From an uncultured Oscillibacter sp. (GTDB taxonomy: Bacteria > Bacillota > Clostridia > Oscillospirales > Oscillospiraceae): a stretch of DNA of 64,000 bases. The notes beneath the pieces were generated by a model. That model was given only the letters and a program-made list of their open reading frames with translations. It had not been told where the DNA came from and made no database searches. Each line of letters opens with the position of its first letter. Positions within the stretch are counted from its first letter, which is position 1. This document shows positions 32,326-40,760 of the stretch, in pieces. The stretch covers positions 124,001-188,000 of the forward strand of contig CAJUMX010000001.1 of NCBI GenBank assembly GCA_910587705.1. The letters are read 5' to 3'. The translations under genes and the position numbers were made by a program.

Positions 32326-33747
32326 ATGGAAAACCTGTTCCGCCTGCGGGAGAACGGCACCAACGTCCGCACAGAGCTTCTGGCGGGCCTGACCACGTTC
32401 ATGACGATGGCCTACATCATCGCCCTGAACCCCAACCTGCTGACAAACTTCGACGTCGGCTCGGCCCTTTGGAACGGCGTGTTTATGGCCACCTGCATCG
32501 CCTCCGCCATCGGCATGTTCTGCATGGCCTTCCTGGCCAACAAGCCCTTTGCCCTGGCCCCCGGCATGGGCCTGAACAGCTTCTTCGCCGTAGTGGTGGG
32601 CAACATCGCCGCCATGACCGGCATGACCTACGTGGCCAGCTTCCAGGCTGCCCTGGTCATCATCCTGGTAGAGGGCATCGTCTTTATCGTCCTCTCCATC
32701 TTCAACATCCGGGAGAAGATTGTGGACGCCATCCCCCTGGGCGTGCGTCTGGGCATCGCCCCGGCCATCGGCATCATGCTGATGAACATTGGCCTGGGCT
32801 CCAACGCCGGCATCTACTCCGAGACCGGAGGACCCTTCTTCATGATGCGGGACTTCTTTGGCGCTCTCACCCCCAGCGTGGCCCAGAGCTCCATGGGTTC
32901 CGGCTACGGACCGATGATCCTCACCGTGGTCACCGCTTTCATCGGCCTGTTCGTCATGGTGATTCTGGCCAAGCGGGGCGTCAAGGCGGCGGTACTGCTG
33001 GGCATGCTGGTGGCCTCCGTGGTCTATTGGGCCGGGGACGCCCTCTTCCTGGGAGCCAATCCCTTCGCCTCTTTGGCCGGGGCCTCCTTCGCCCCCCCCT
33101 TCGCCGACATGGTGGAGACCACCCTCTTCAAGTTCAACTTCTCCGGCTTCCTCCAGATCGGCTGGTTCACCGCCATCACCTTAATCATTACCTTCTGCAT
33201 GATTGACATGTTCGATACCATCGGCACCCTGGTGGGCACCGCCTCCCGGGCGGGCATGGTGGACGACCAGGGCAACATGCCCAACATGAAGGAAGCCCTG
33301 CTGTCCGACGCCATCGGCACCGTGGCGGGGGCCTGCTCCGGCACCTCCACCGTCACTACCTTCGTGGAATCCGCCTCCGGCGTGGAGGCCGGCGGACGCA
33401 CGGGCCTGACGGCGCTGACCACTGGCGTTTTGTTCCTGGCCTGCATCTTCATCGCCCCCATTGCCGCCATCATCCCCGCCGCGGCCACCTCCGCCGCGTT
33501 GATCTACGTGGGCGTGCTGATGCTGATGGGCCTGAAGAGCGTGGACTTCGGCGACATGGACCAGATGGTCCCCGTGTCCCTGATGCTGATTGGCATGCCG
33601 GTCTCCGGCTCCATCGGCCACGCCATCGGCCTGGCCATGATCTCCTATACGGTCATCAAGGTTTTCAGCGGCAAGGCGAAGGAGGTCTCCGTGCTGACCT
33701 ATGTGATCTCGGCCCTGTTCCTCTTCAAGTTCTTCCTGGTCGTATAA
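32326..33747 (+). CDS. NCS2 family purine permease (guanine/hypoxanthine/adenine type)
   Basis: 473 residues from the ATG at 32326, behind AAAGAGGGAATCC; longer in-frame starts run into the divergent promoter region. AzgA/PbuG-like features: RTELLAGLTTFMTMAYIIAL near the N-terminus, NKPFALAPGMGLNSFFAVVV, FCMIDMFDTIGTLVGTASRA, and GTSTVTTFVESASGVEAGGR in the substrate region. About 12-14 membrane helices. It is a proton-coupled nucleobase importer. Its divergent partner is adenine deaminase, and together they form a purine salvage pair. Confidence 0.94.
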   Translation: MENLFRLRENGTNVRTELLAGLTTFMTMAYIIALNPNLLTNFDVGSALWNGVFMATCIASAIGMFCMAFLANKPFALAPGMGLNSFFAVVVGNIAAMTGMTYVASFQAALVIILVEGIVFIVLSIFNIREKIVDAIPLGVRLGIAPAIGIMLMNIGLGSNAGIYSETGGPFFMMRDFFGALTPSVAQSSMGSGYGPMILTVVTAFIGLFVMVILAKRGVKAAVLLGMLVASVVYWAGDALFLGANPFASLAGASFAPPFADMVETTLFKFNFSGFLQIGWFTAITLIITFCMIDMFDTIGTLVGTASRAGMVDDQGNMPNMKEALLSDAIGTVAGACSGTSTVTTFVESASGVEAGGRTGLTALTTGVLFLACIFIAPIAAIIPAAATSAALIYVGVLMLMGLKSVDFGDMDQMVPVSLMLIGMPVSGSIGHAIGLAMISYTVIKVFSGKAKEVSVLTYVISALFLFKFFLVV

Positions 33748-33768
33748 CCAAAGGCGTACATAAAAACC

Positions 33769-33808
33769 GCCCCGCCCGAAGCATACGCTTTCGGGCGGGG
33801 CTTTTTCC
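33769..33808 (+). terminator. Rho-independent terminator
   Basis: GC-rich stem (33769-33782 with 33787-33801, one bulged T), loop ATAC, then a T run. It closes the NCS2 gene. Confidence 0.9.
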
Positions 33809-33827
33809 TGTGCAAGGCCCCTGTCCT

Positions 33828-34055
33828 TCAAAGCAGGTCCTCAAGCACGTCCAGCAAATGCAGCGGGGACAGTTGCTTTTGTGTGCAAAGACCCGCCAGC
33901 CGCAGGGTAAACGCAAAATCGGTGGACACGTCAGGCAAAATCATGACCTCCCGCTCCTCCCCCTCCTCCACCTGTAGTACTCGGAGTCCAAACGTCCGGT
34001 AGTGGCCGATATAGGGCGAAAACGCCTCATTTTCGATGGGCAAATATTGATACAT
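33828..34055 (-). CDS. Small protein resembling DUF6514
   Basis: 75 residues. YRTFGLRVLQVEEGE, an ILPDVSTD segment and the closing LSPLHLLDVLEDLL follow the pattern I associate with DUF6514, a small Clostridial family of unknown function. It overlaps the end of the upstream HTH gene by 29 nt in a different frame, indicating translational coupling. No signal peptide or membrane segment. Possibly the co-factor of the adjacent regulator. Confidence 0.65.
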   Translation of the reverse strand: MYQYLPIENEAFSPYIGHYRTFGLRVLQVEEGEEREVMILPDVSTDFAFTLRLAGLCTQKQLSPLHLLDVLEDLL

Positions 34056-34293
34056 TCAAGCCAATCTCCCTTGCCACCTCTTCCGGCGACAACTCCAAAA
34101 TCACCAGCAGGCAGAGCGTATCCCTCCAATTCAAGCTGCTTTCCCCCCGCTCAACACGATTGATCCAGCGCAGAGAACAGTTCATGCGCTCAGCAAGTTT
34201 TTCCTGCGTCAGGTTTTGACTTTTTCGGGCTTCGTGAATGAGCCTTCCAAAGCGCTGCTTCTCATCCTCCGTTGGAATACGTCTCGAAAACAA
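34027..34293 (-). CDS. XRE-family helix-turn-helix protein
   Basis: 88 residues from TTG at 34293; AAAGGAGG lies 8 nt upstream, supporting this unusual start. A Cro/CI helix-turn-helix covers residues about 15-75 (FGRLIHEARKSQNLTQEKLA, ERMNCSLRWINRVERGESS). The C-terminus is short and has no ligand domain. It is the first gene of a two-gene unit with the DUF6514-like ORF, convergent with the NCS2 gene. Its target is unknown. Confidence 0.85.
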   Translation of the reverse strand: MFSRRIPTEDEKQRFGRLIHEARKSQNLTQEKLAERMNCSLRWINRVERGESSLNWRDTLCLLVILELSPEEVAREIGLNVSIFAHRK

Positions 34294-34576
34294 GGCGGCT
34301 TCCTCCTTTCCCTCTCTAAAAGGAAGATTATTCCAAATTTACGCAACCGTCCAGGCCAGCGGCGTGCGCATCCATGAAAAATTGTCTTTTTTTGTCGAAT
34401 AGGCTCTAAACATTCGTAAAAAAGTCTAAAATAATACGATACATTTTCGCTATTTTCCTCTCCTCTGCCCTTTGCATTTTTTCTTCTTGCTTTTTTTAAT
34501 GTATACAACGAAGAAAACCTGTGTTATGATGGTGTAAATATTTTGCATTTTAAAATTCAGGAAAGAAGGACGCTTT

Positions 34577-35197
34577 ATGAATTGGAAAAAACTTGCCTTC
34601 CTGCTGCTTGGAGCCAGTTTGCTGCTGTCCCTGCTCTCCGGCTGCGGCGGGAAAAAGAACGCCGAACCGCCTGTGGAAACCCTTCCGGCCGCGCAGCCCT
34701 CTCCAGAGGAGGAAACGGGAGGCGCCGCCGATCTGGGAAGCCTGGCCTCCTTTACGGCAGGAACCCTGGACGGGGAAAGCTTCACCCAAGACAACGTCGC
34801 CGCCAAGGACATCACCGTCCTGAACTTTTGGGCCCTGACCTGTCCGCCCTGCATCGCAGAGATGCCAGAGATCGCGGCCTTTGAAAAGGCCCTGCCGGAC
34901 AACGTGGCAATGGTGACCGTCTGCCTGGACGGCTATGGAAACGAGGACTCCGTTCAGGAAATTCTGGACAATGCCGGGTTTGAAGGGGTTACCCTTCTCT
35001 CCGGGGACGGCGATCTGCTGGACCTGGCCAATCATTTGATGTACACTCCCACTACGGTTTTGGCAAACAGCGACGGCACGCTGGTGGGCGAGGCCATCAT
35101 TGGCGGGCAGGCGGACCTGTCCGCCACCTACCTGGAGGCGGTGAACCAAGCGCTGACGGCGGGAGGAAAGGAAGAGATCAGCCTTGAAAACCCATGA
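34577..35197 (+). CDS. Thioredoxin-like TlpA/ResA-type lipoprotein
   Basis: 206 residues, ATG behind GAAAGAAGGACGCTTT. A lipoprotein leader (LLLGASLLLSLLSGCGG) and Pro/Glu-rich linker are followed by a thioredoxin fold. The redox site is WALTCPPCIAEMPEI (CPPC, more oxidising-looking than CGPC), with cis-Pro in YTPTTVL. It sits outside the membrane and probably reduces or oxidises extracytoplasmic thiols. The next two genes overlap or touch and encode a CXXC mini-protein and a membrane ferredoxin, which could feed electrons to this protein. Confidence 0.88.
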   Translation: MNWKKLAFLLLGASLLLSLLSGCGGKKNAEPPVETLPAAQPSPEEETGGAADLGSLASFTAGTLDGESFTQDNVAAKDITVLNFWALTCPPCIAEMPEIAAFEKALPDNVAMVTVCLDGYGNEDSVQEILDNAGFEGVTLLSGDGDLLDLANHLMYTPTTVLANSDGTLVGEAIIGGQADLSATYLEAVNQALTAGGKEEISLENP

Positions 35198-35336
35198 GAA
35201 AATGCTTTTGACCCTGCGCTATGGCGGCTTGGGGCTGGCCCTGGCCCTGATTGGGCTGGGACTTTTGCGGCAGGAGCATACAGAGGTTCTGCAAAAGGCG
35301 GTGCGGATATGTCTCGAATGCATCGGCATCGGATGA
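35184..35336 (+). CDS. CD1871A-family CXXC-motif mini-protein
   Basis: 50 residues starting TTG at 35184, which overlaps the end of the thioredoxin gene by 14 nt; GGGAGGAAAGG lies upstream. It has one membrane helix (GGLGLALALIGLGLL) and then the conserved ending EVLQKAVRICLECIGIG, with the CLEC motif near the C-terminus, as in the CD1871A family that occurs between a thioredoxin-like protein and a NapH-like ferredoxin in Clostridia. Its stop codon overlaps the next start (ATGA). A start at the ATG at 35202 is possible. A likely electron shuttle or assembly subunit (inference). Confidence 0.85.
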   Translation: MKTHEKMLLTLRYGGLGLALALIGLGLLRQEHTEVLQKAVRICLECIGIG

Positions 35337-36211
35337 GGGGGTGGGTATCCTGCCAGAGAATCCTTCAGCTGACCGCCGCCGCCCTGTTCAACGGCTATGC
35401 GGTGGGCTTCCGGAAGGGGCGGATTTTCACCGGCGGCAGCAAGGCCATCTGCGTTCCCGTGCTGAACTGCTACTCCTGCCCCGGAGCTCTGGGGGCCTGC
35501 CCCATCGGGGCCCTGCAAACCGCTCTGGGCGCCAAGCATCACGTTCCCTTCTACGTGCTGGGGATGCTTATGCTCTTCGGCGTGGTCCTGGGTCGGGCCG
35601 TCTGCGGCCTCCTGTGCCCCTTCGGGCTGGTGCAGGACCTGCTTCACAAAATTCCGGTTCCCAAGCGCACCGTTCCCCGGCGGCTGGACCGGCCCGCCCG
35701 GTATTTGAAGTATGTTGTGCTGGCGGTTCTGGTGATCCTGCTTCCGGCCTTTTGGGTAACGGACACCGGCATTGTCCCGCCCCTGTTCTGTAAGTACCTC
35801 TGTCCCGCCGGGACCCTGGGCGGCGGCTTTCCCCTGCTGCTGGCCGACCCGAACCTTCGGAAGGTGGCCGGGGTTCTCTTCGGCTGGAAAACGCTGGTTT
35901 TGGCGGCAATCCTGACGGCCTCCGCCTTCGTCCACCGGCCCTTTTGCAAGTACCTGTGTCCCCTGGGGGCCTTCTATGCCCTCTTCAACCGCTTCAGCTT
36001 TTTCCAGATGCACCTGGACCAGGACAAATGCGTGGGCTGCGGAACGTGCGAGGCCGCCTGTCCCATGCAGGTGGAAGTCACCCGGGACATCCGCTCCCCG
36101 GAGTGCATCCGCTGCGGGAAGTGCAAAACCGTCTGCCCCACCGGGGCTGTCTCCTGGGGCTTTTCCCACCCTGCGGGCTCCAAGGGTACGACGGAACCGG
36201 ACAAGCCCTGA
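35333..36211 (+). CDS. NapH/MauN-like membrane 4Fe-4S ferredoxin
   Basis: 292 residues from the ATG at 35333, which overlaps the stop of the mini-protein (ATGA); an ATG at 35309 is an alternative. NapH-type cysteine pairs follow membrane helices: VLNCYSCPGALGACPIGALQ, GRAVCGLLCPFGLVQDLLHK, CKYLCPAGTLGGG, and FCKYLCPLGAFYALFNRF. Two 4Fe-4S sites close the protein: CVGCGTCEAACPMQVEVTRD and CIRCGKCKTVCPTGAVSW. It likely moves electrons across the membrane to the thioredoxin-like lipoprotein of the same operon. Confidence 0.9.
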   Translation: MRGWVSCQRILQLTAAALFNGYAVGFRKGRIFTGGSKAICVPVLNCYSCPGALGACPIGALQTALGAKHHVPFYVLGMLMLFGVVLGRAVCGLLCPFGLVQDLLHKIPVPKRTVPRRLDRPARYLKYVVLAVLVILLPAFWVTDTGIVPPLFCKYLCPAGTLGGGFPLLLADPNLRKVAGVLFGWKTLVLAAILTASAFVHRPFCKYLCPLGAFYALFNRFSFFQMHLDQDKCVGCGTCEAACPMQVEVTRDIRSPECIRCGKCKTVCPTGAVSWGFSHPAGSKGTTEPDKP

Positions 36212-36215
36212 CCTC

Positions 36216-36250
36216 ATCCCGTCCCCTCCTTGGGGGACGGGATGTTTTTT
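36216..36250 (+). terminator. Rho-independent terminator
   Basis: 11-bp stem (36216-36226 with 36233-36243) then GTTTTTT. It lies between the ferredoxin gene and the convergent carbamate kinase gene. Confidence 0.85.
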
Positions 36251-36254
36251 CCCA

Positions 36255-37205
36255 TCAGGCAAACGTGACCACGGTTCCCGTTTTCCCTTCCAGGGCGTCG
36301 ATGGCCTTATCCAAAGAGGTGATGATGGCCTTTTTGCTGGGGTTGCTGCGGACAAACTTCATGGCCGCCTGGACCTTGGGCAGCATGCTGCCGGGGGCAA
36401 AGTGGCCCTCCTCCACGTACCGGGAGGCCTCCGCCAGGGACATGCGGCTCAAGTCCTTCTGGTCCGGCTTGCCCCAGTTGACGGCCACCTTCTCCACCTC
36501 CGTCAGAATCATCAGCACGTCGGCGTCCACCTGCTCCGCCAGAAGCTCCGCGGCAAAATCCTTGTCGATGACCGCCGCCACGCCCTCCAGACGGCCCTGG
36601 GCGGTCTCCACCACTGGGACGCCGCCGCCGCCGCAGGTGATGACAATGGTCTTGTCCCACAAGTCCCGGACCTGCCCAATCTCCACAATTCGCCGGGGCA
36701 TGGGCGAGGGCACCACCCGGCGCCAGCCCCGCCCGGCGTCCTCCTTCACTGCGTAGCCCTTCTCCCGGCGGAGAGCCTCCGCCTCCTCCTGGCTGTAAAA
36801 GGGGCCGATGGGCTTGGTGGGGTTTTGGAAAGCGGGGTCCTCCGCCTCCACCACCACCTGGGTCACCAGGCTCACCACGGGAATGTTCCGGTTTCGCTTC
36901 GCCAGGGCATAGCGCAGGGCCTGCTGGATGTGGTAGCCAATATAGCCCTGGCTCATGGCCCCGCAGACGTCGAAGGGCATGGCGGGGACCACCTCCTTTG
37001 CCGTCTCGCTGGCCAGGAGGATGCGGCCCACCTGGGGCCCGTTGCCGTGGACCACCGCCACCTCATAGCCATTCACGCTGAGCTCCGCGATATGCTCACA
37101 GGTCTCCCGCACCACGCTGAGCTGGGCCTCGGCGGTGGACCCGCTGTCCTTAGACTGGAGGGCGTTGCCCCCCAGGGCGATGACTAATCTCTCCGCTTGT
37201 TCCAT
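36255..37205 (-). CDS. arcC: Carbamate kinase
   Basis: 316 residues from the ATG at 37205, behind AAGGAGCGGATACA. It makes ATP from carbamoyl phosphate plus ADP. Amino-acid kinase signatures: RLVIALGGNALQ at the N-terminus, VVHGNGPQVGRILLASE, TQVVVEAEDPAFQNPTKPIG (the carbamate kinase PTKPIG insertion), VITCGGGGVPVV, and DKDFAAELLAEQVDAD. Usual length. No arginine deiminase or ornithine carbamoyltransferase gene is nearby. In purine-using Clostridia this enzyme recovers ATP from purine or allantoin breakdown, which matches the adenine deaminase and purine permease just upstream. Confidence 0.95.
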   Translation of the reverse strand: MEQAERLVIALGGNALQSKDSGSTAEAQLSVVRETCEHIAELSVNGYEVAVVHGNGPQVGRILLASETAKEVVPAMPFDVCGAMSQGYIGYHIQQALRYALAKRNRNIPVVSLVTQVVVEAEDPAFQNPTKPIGPFYSQEEAEALRREKGYAVKEDAGRGWRRVVPSPMPRRIVEIGQVRDLWDKTIVITCGGGGVPVVETAQGRLEGVAAVIDKDFAAELLAEQVDADVLMILTEVEKVAVNWGKPDQKDLSRMSLAEASRYVEEGHFAPGSMLPKVQAAMKFVRSNPSKKAIITSLDKAIDALEGKTGTVVTFA

Positions 37206-37401
37206 TGTATCCGCTCCTTGCAACAAATTTCCGGTCCGGCGCACAGCGCCCTCTCTCCAGTCTGCCACTTTGTCCCGTTTTTATGAGCCCCAGGGAACGC
37301 ATATCCCTGGAATACATCCCTGGAAACTGGACACATTATACAAATTGACCCATCCTCTTTTACCCAGTCCTCCAAAGTTTGGCGGAACCATCAAATTTCC
37401 C

Positions 37402-37468
37402 TTGCATCCGAGGGGAAACAGGACTATGATAGAGGTAAGAGCTGGAAACGTTACCAGTAACGTTTCCA
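37402..37468 (+). promoter_or_regulatory. Promoter and double LacI-type operator for the maltodextrin operon
   Basis: TTGCAT (37402-37407), 17 nt, TATGAT (37425-37430). From 37443 to 37468 lies a 26-bp perfect palindrome made of two CG-centred LacI-like sites 12 bp apart (half site TGGAAACG). It covers the predicted transcription start. The other 200 nt of the intergenic region hold a repeated ATCCCTGGAA (37303, 37317) and nothing else recognised. Confidence 0.85.
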
Positions 37469-37510
37469 AACCAACCCAGCGATTACCAAAACAAACAGGA
37501 GGAACATGAA

Positions 37511-38860
37511 ATGAAGAAGAGACTCTTGACTCTGGCCCTGGCCCTCGTCATGGCCCTGTCCCTGGCCGCCTGCGGCGGCGGCAGCGGCGATACCCAGCCC
37601 TCTGGCGACAGCCAGCCCGCCGGGGATTCCCAGCCCGCCGGAGACTCCGGCAGCTCCGACGCTTCCGGCGCCGTGTATTACCTGAACTTTAAGCCCGAGC
37701 AGGACGGCGCCTGGCAGGCCCTGGCCGAGGCCTATACCCAGGAGACCGGCGTGGAGGTGAAGGTCCAGACCGCCGCCTCCGGCCAGTATGAGACCACCCT
37801 GATGAGCGAGATCGCCAAGACCGACGCTCCCACCCTCTTCCAGGTCAACGGCCCCGTGGGCCTTGCCAACTGGAAGGACTACTGCTATGACCTCTCCGGC
37901 TCCCAGATCGCCGGTGAGCTCTCCAGCGACGACTTCGCCCTGATGGATGGCAGCTCCATGCCCGGCATTGCCTACGTCATCGAAACCTACGGTCTGATCT
38001 ACAACAAGGCCCTGCTGGAGCAGGCGGGCTACACCGCCGACGACATCAAGTCCTTCGCCGACCTGAAGAAGGTGGCCGAGGACATCACCGCCCGGAAGGA
38101 TGAGCTGGGCTTCTCCGCCTTCACCTCCGCCGGTATGGACGGCTCCTCCGACTGGCGCTTCAAGACCCACCTGGCCAACCTCCCCATCTACTTCGAGTAC
38201 GAGGCCGACGGCATCGGCGACACGGAAGCCATCAAGGGCACCTACCTGGATAACTACCGGGCCATGTGGGACTTGTATATCAACAACTGCACCTGCGCCC
38301 CCACCCTGCTGTCCGCCAAGACCGGCGACGACTCCGTGGCGGAGTTTGTCACCGAGCAGGCCGTGTTCTATCAGAACGGCACCTGGGCCTTCGGCGACGT
38401 GGCCGACCTGGGCGAGGAGAACCTGGGCATGCTGCCCATCTATATCGGCGTGGGCGACGAGGCCAACCAGGGCCTGTGCACCGGCACGGAAAACTACTGG
38501 TGCGTGAACAAAAACGCCAAGCCCGAGGACATCCAGGCCACCCTGGACTTCATGTACTGGTGCGTCACCTCCGACACCGGCCTGGACTATATGTGCTCCG
38601 GCGACGAGGGCAAGATGGGCTTCGTCATCCCCTTCAAGGGCAACCTGGAATCCACCAATGCCCTGGTAAACATCGCCAACGACTATGTGGCCCAGGGAAC
38701 CACCAGCATCAAGTGGTGCTTCCCCACCATGCCCTCCGAGGAGTGGAAGAACGTCCTGGGCTCCGCCCTGACCGCCTACGCCGCCGACCAGACCGACGCC
38801 AACTGGGAGACCGTGCGGGCCGCCTTCGTGGACAACTGGGCCGCTGAAAAATCCAAGTAA
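37511..38860 (+). CDS. ABC transporter sugar-binding lipoprotein (CUT1 type, maltodextrin-like)
   Basis: 449 residues, ATG behind AGGAGGAACATGAA. A lipoprotein leader ends ALSLAACGG, followed by a repetitive Ser/Asp/Gln/Pro linker. The mature domain (FKPEQDGAWQALAEAYTQET, YGLIYNKALLEQAGYTAD, GTWAFGDV) is of the extracellular solute-binding family 1. It precedes two permease genes, a LacI regulator and 4-alpha-glucanotransferase, so malto-oligosaccharides or related alpha-glucosides are the probable cargo. Confidence 0.92.
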   Translation: MKKRLLTLALALVMALSLAACGGGSGDTQPSGDSQPAGDSQPAGDSGSSDASGAVYYLNFKPEQDGAWQALAEAYTQETGVEVKVQTAASGQYETTLMSEIAKTDAPTLFQVNGPVGLANWKDYCYDLSGSQIAGELSSDDFALMDGSSMPGIAYVIETYGLIYNKALLEQAGYTADDIKSFADLKKVAEDITARKDELGFSAFTSAGMDGSSDWRFKTHLANLPIYFEYEADGIGDTEAIKGTYLDNYRAMWDLYINNCTCAPTLLSAKTGDDSVAEFVTEQAVFYQNGTWAFGDVADLGEENLGMLPIYIGVGDEANQGLCTGTENYWCVNKNAKPEDIQATLDFMYWCVTSDTGLDYMCSGDEGKMGFVIPFKGNLESTNALVNIANDYVAQGTTSIKWCFPTMPSEEWKNVLGSALTAYAADQTDANWETVRAAFVDNWAAEKSK

Positions 38861-38877
38861 GAGAAAACGCCATAACC

Positions 38878-38911
38878 GGGGCGGACGGACACCTCCGCCC
38901 GCCCCGGCTTC
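38878..38911 (+). terminator. Intra-operon GC-rich hairpin
   Basis: Inverted repeat CCGGGGCGG...CCGCCCCGG just after the binding-protein gene, without a long T run. Such hairpins commonly raise binding-protein expression relative to the permeases by stabilising the upstream mRNA or partly terminating. Confidence 0.55.
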
Positions 38912-39021
38912 CGTTTCCCCGCCTTGGGCCGGCGGGAGGCGCGCCGTGCCGGACGCACGGCCCTTGTCCCGCTGGTCCAACGTTCCCCCGCCATCAACTT
39001 GTGAAGGAGGCTCCGCCAGCC

Positions 39022-39864
39022 ATGGAAAAATGCATCAAGCGCTATTTCCCCGTATTCCTGGGTCCCACGTTCCTGGCCTTCCTCATCGGCTTCATCGCGC
39101 CCTTTCTCATGGGCATCTATCTGTCCTTCTGCGACTTCCGCACCGTCACCGACGCGAAGTTCAACGGCGTGCAGAACTATGTCCGGGCCTTCCAGGACGG
39201 GGACTTTGCCCACGCCTTCTGGTTCACCGCCCTGTTCACCGTGACCACGCTGATTTTGATTAACGTCATCGCCTTCGCCGTGGCCCTGGTGCTGACCCGG
39301 GAAATCCGGGGCACCAACCTGTTCCGCACGGTCTTTTTCATGCCCAACCTCATCGGCGGCATCGTCCTGGGCTATGTGTGGCAGCTCATCTTCAATGGCA
39401 TCCTCTCCCGGTACGACCTGGCGCTGAAAATCTCCGCCAAGTATGGCTTCTGGGGGCTGGTCATTCTGATCTGCTGGCAGCAGATCGGCTATATGATGAT
39501 CATTTACATTGCGGGCCTCCAGTCCATTCCCGGCGACCTCAGCGAGGCGGCGGAGATCGACGGGGCCAACGGCTGGCAGAGGCTGTGGAACGTCACCATC
39601 CCCAACATGATGCCCTCCATCACCATCTGCACCTTCCTGACCCTCACCAACGGCTTCAAGCTCTTCGACCAGAACCTGTCCCTCACCGCCGGCGAGCCCA
39701 TGAAACAGACGGAAATGCTGGCGCTGAACATCTTCAACACGTTCTATGGCCGGGTGGGCTATCAGGGCGTGGGCCAGGCCAAGGCCGTGGTTTTCTTCAT
39801 CCTGGTGGTGGCCCTGGGCCTCGTCCAATTGAACATGACCCGTTCCAAGGAGGTGCAGCAGTAA
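39022..39864 (+). CDS. ABC transporter sugar permease (MalF-like, CUT1)
   Basis: 280 residues from the ATG at 39022, with GAAGGAGG upstream. Six hydrophobic segments and the ATPase-docking EAA loop: LSEAAEIDGANGWQRLWNVT followed by IPNMMPS. It starts as KRYFPVFLGPTFLAFLIGFI, as usual for UgpA/MalF-like permeases. Pairs with the next permease. No ATPase is encoded, consistent with sharing an MsmX-type ATPase from elsewhere in the genome. Confidence 0.93.
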   Translation: MEKCIKRYFPVFLGPTFLAFLIGFIAPFLMGIYLSFCDFRTVTDAKFNGVQNYVRAFQDGDFAHAFWFTALFTVTTLILINVIAFAVALVLTREIRGTNLFRTVFFMPNLIGGIVLGYVWQLIFNGILSRYDLALKISAKYGFWGLVILICWQQIGYMMIIYIAGLQSIPGDLSEAAEIDGANGWQRLWNVTIPNMMPSITICTFLTLTNGFKLFDQNLSLTAGEPMKQTEMLALNIFNTFYGRVGYQGVGQAKAVVFFILVVALGLVQLNMTRSKEVQQ

Positions 39865-40700
39865 TGAAACGCAAAGCGAGAGGCGGCTGGTTCGCCACAA
39901 TTCTGTTCACCGTGATCTCCATTTTCTATGTGGCCCCCCTGTTCATCGTCCTCATCAACGCCTTCAAGAAAAAGGCCTTCATCAACCTGGAGCCCTTCAA
40001 GCTCCCCACGGAGAAAACCTGGGTGGCCCTGGAGAACTTTGTAAATGCCATGGAGAAGTACAACTTCCTGGAGTCCGTCCTCTGGACCGTGGTGATGACC
40101 GTGGGCTCCGTGGTGGTCATTTTGATCTGCACGTCCATGTTCGCCTGGTATATCACCCGGGTGAAAAGCCAGGTGACCAAGCTCTTGTATCTCCTGTGCG
40201 TCTTTTCCATGGTGGTGCCCTTCCAAATGGTGATGTTCACCCTCTCCCTGGTGACGGACCGGCTGCGGCTGGGCACTCCCTGGGGACTGGTGATCATTTA
40301 CCTGGGCTTTGGCGCGGGGCTGGCGGTGTTCATGTTCTGCGGCTTCGTCAAGTCCATTCCCATTGAAATCGAGGAGGCCGCCATGATCGACGGCTGCTCC
40401 CCCCTGCGGACCTTCTTCTCCGTGGTGCTGCCCATTATGAAGCCCACCTATATCTCCGTTGGCATTCTGGAGACCATGTGGATCTGGAACGACTTCCTGC
40501 TCCCCTACCTGACCCTGGACCTGAACAAGTTCAGCACCATCCCCATCACCATCCAGCGGATGCAGGGCTCTTACGGACGGGTGGACATGGGCGCCATCAT
40601 GGCCTCCCTGGTCATGGCCATCATTCCCATTGTGGTGTTTTACCTCAGCTGTCAGAAATACATCATCAAGGGGGTTGCGGCGGGAGCCGTTAAGGGTTAA
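39864..40700 (+). CDS. ABC transporter sugar permease (MalG-like, CUT1)
   Basis: 278 residues from the ATG that overlaps the previous stop by one base (TAATG), showing translational coupling. The EAA loop is IEIEEAAMIDGCSPLRTFFS, then VVLPIMKP. Six hydrophobic segments, including FATILFTVISIFYVAPLFIV at the start. It completes the membrane part of the maltodextrin-type importer. Confidence 0.93.
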   Translation: MKRKARGGWFATILFTVISIFYVAPLFIVLINAFKKKAFINLEPFKLPTEKTWVALENFVNAMEKYNFLESVLWTVVMTVGSVVVILICTSMFAWYITRVKSQVTKLLYLLCVFSMVVPFQMVMFTLSLVTDRLRLGTPWGLVIIYLGFGAGLAVFMFCGFVKSIPIEIEEAAMIDGCSPLRTFFSVVLPIMKPTYISVGILETMWIWNDFLLPYLTLDLNKFSTIPITIQRMQGSYGRVDMGAIMASLVMAIIPIVVFYLSCQKYIIKGVAAGAVKG

Positions 40701-40707
40701 AATACGG

Positions 40708-40732
40708 CAGGGGGGACGCGCCGTCCCCCCTG
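40708..40732 (+). terminator. Intergenic hairpin
   Basis: Perfect 11-bp stem (40708-40718 with 40722-40732) of G/C runs, 3-nt loop, not followed by a T tract. It could attenuate transcription into the LacI and malQ genes. Confidence 0.55.
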
Positions 40733-40760
40733 TAAATAACCATTCAAGGAGGGACGCGGA

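Noticed and set aside
37451..38980. 509-codon minus-strand open frame opposite the sugar-binding protein
   Set aside because: Pure Gly/Val/Leu/His low-complexity shadow without motifs; the plus strand encodes a clear ABC binding protein.
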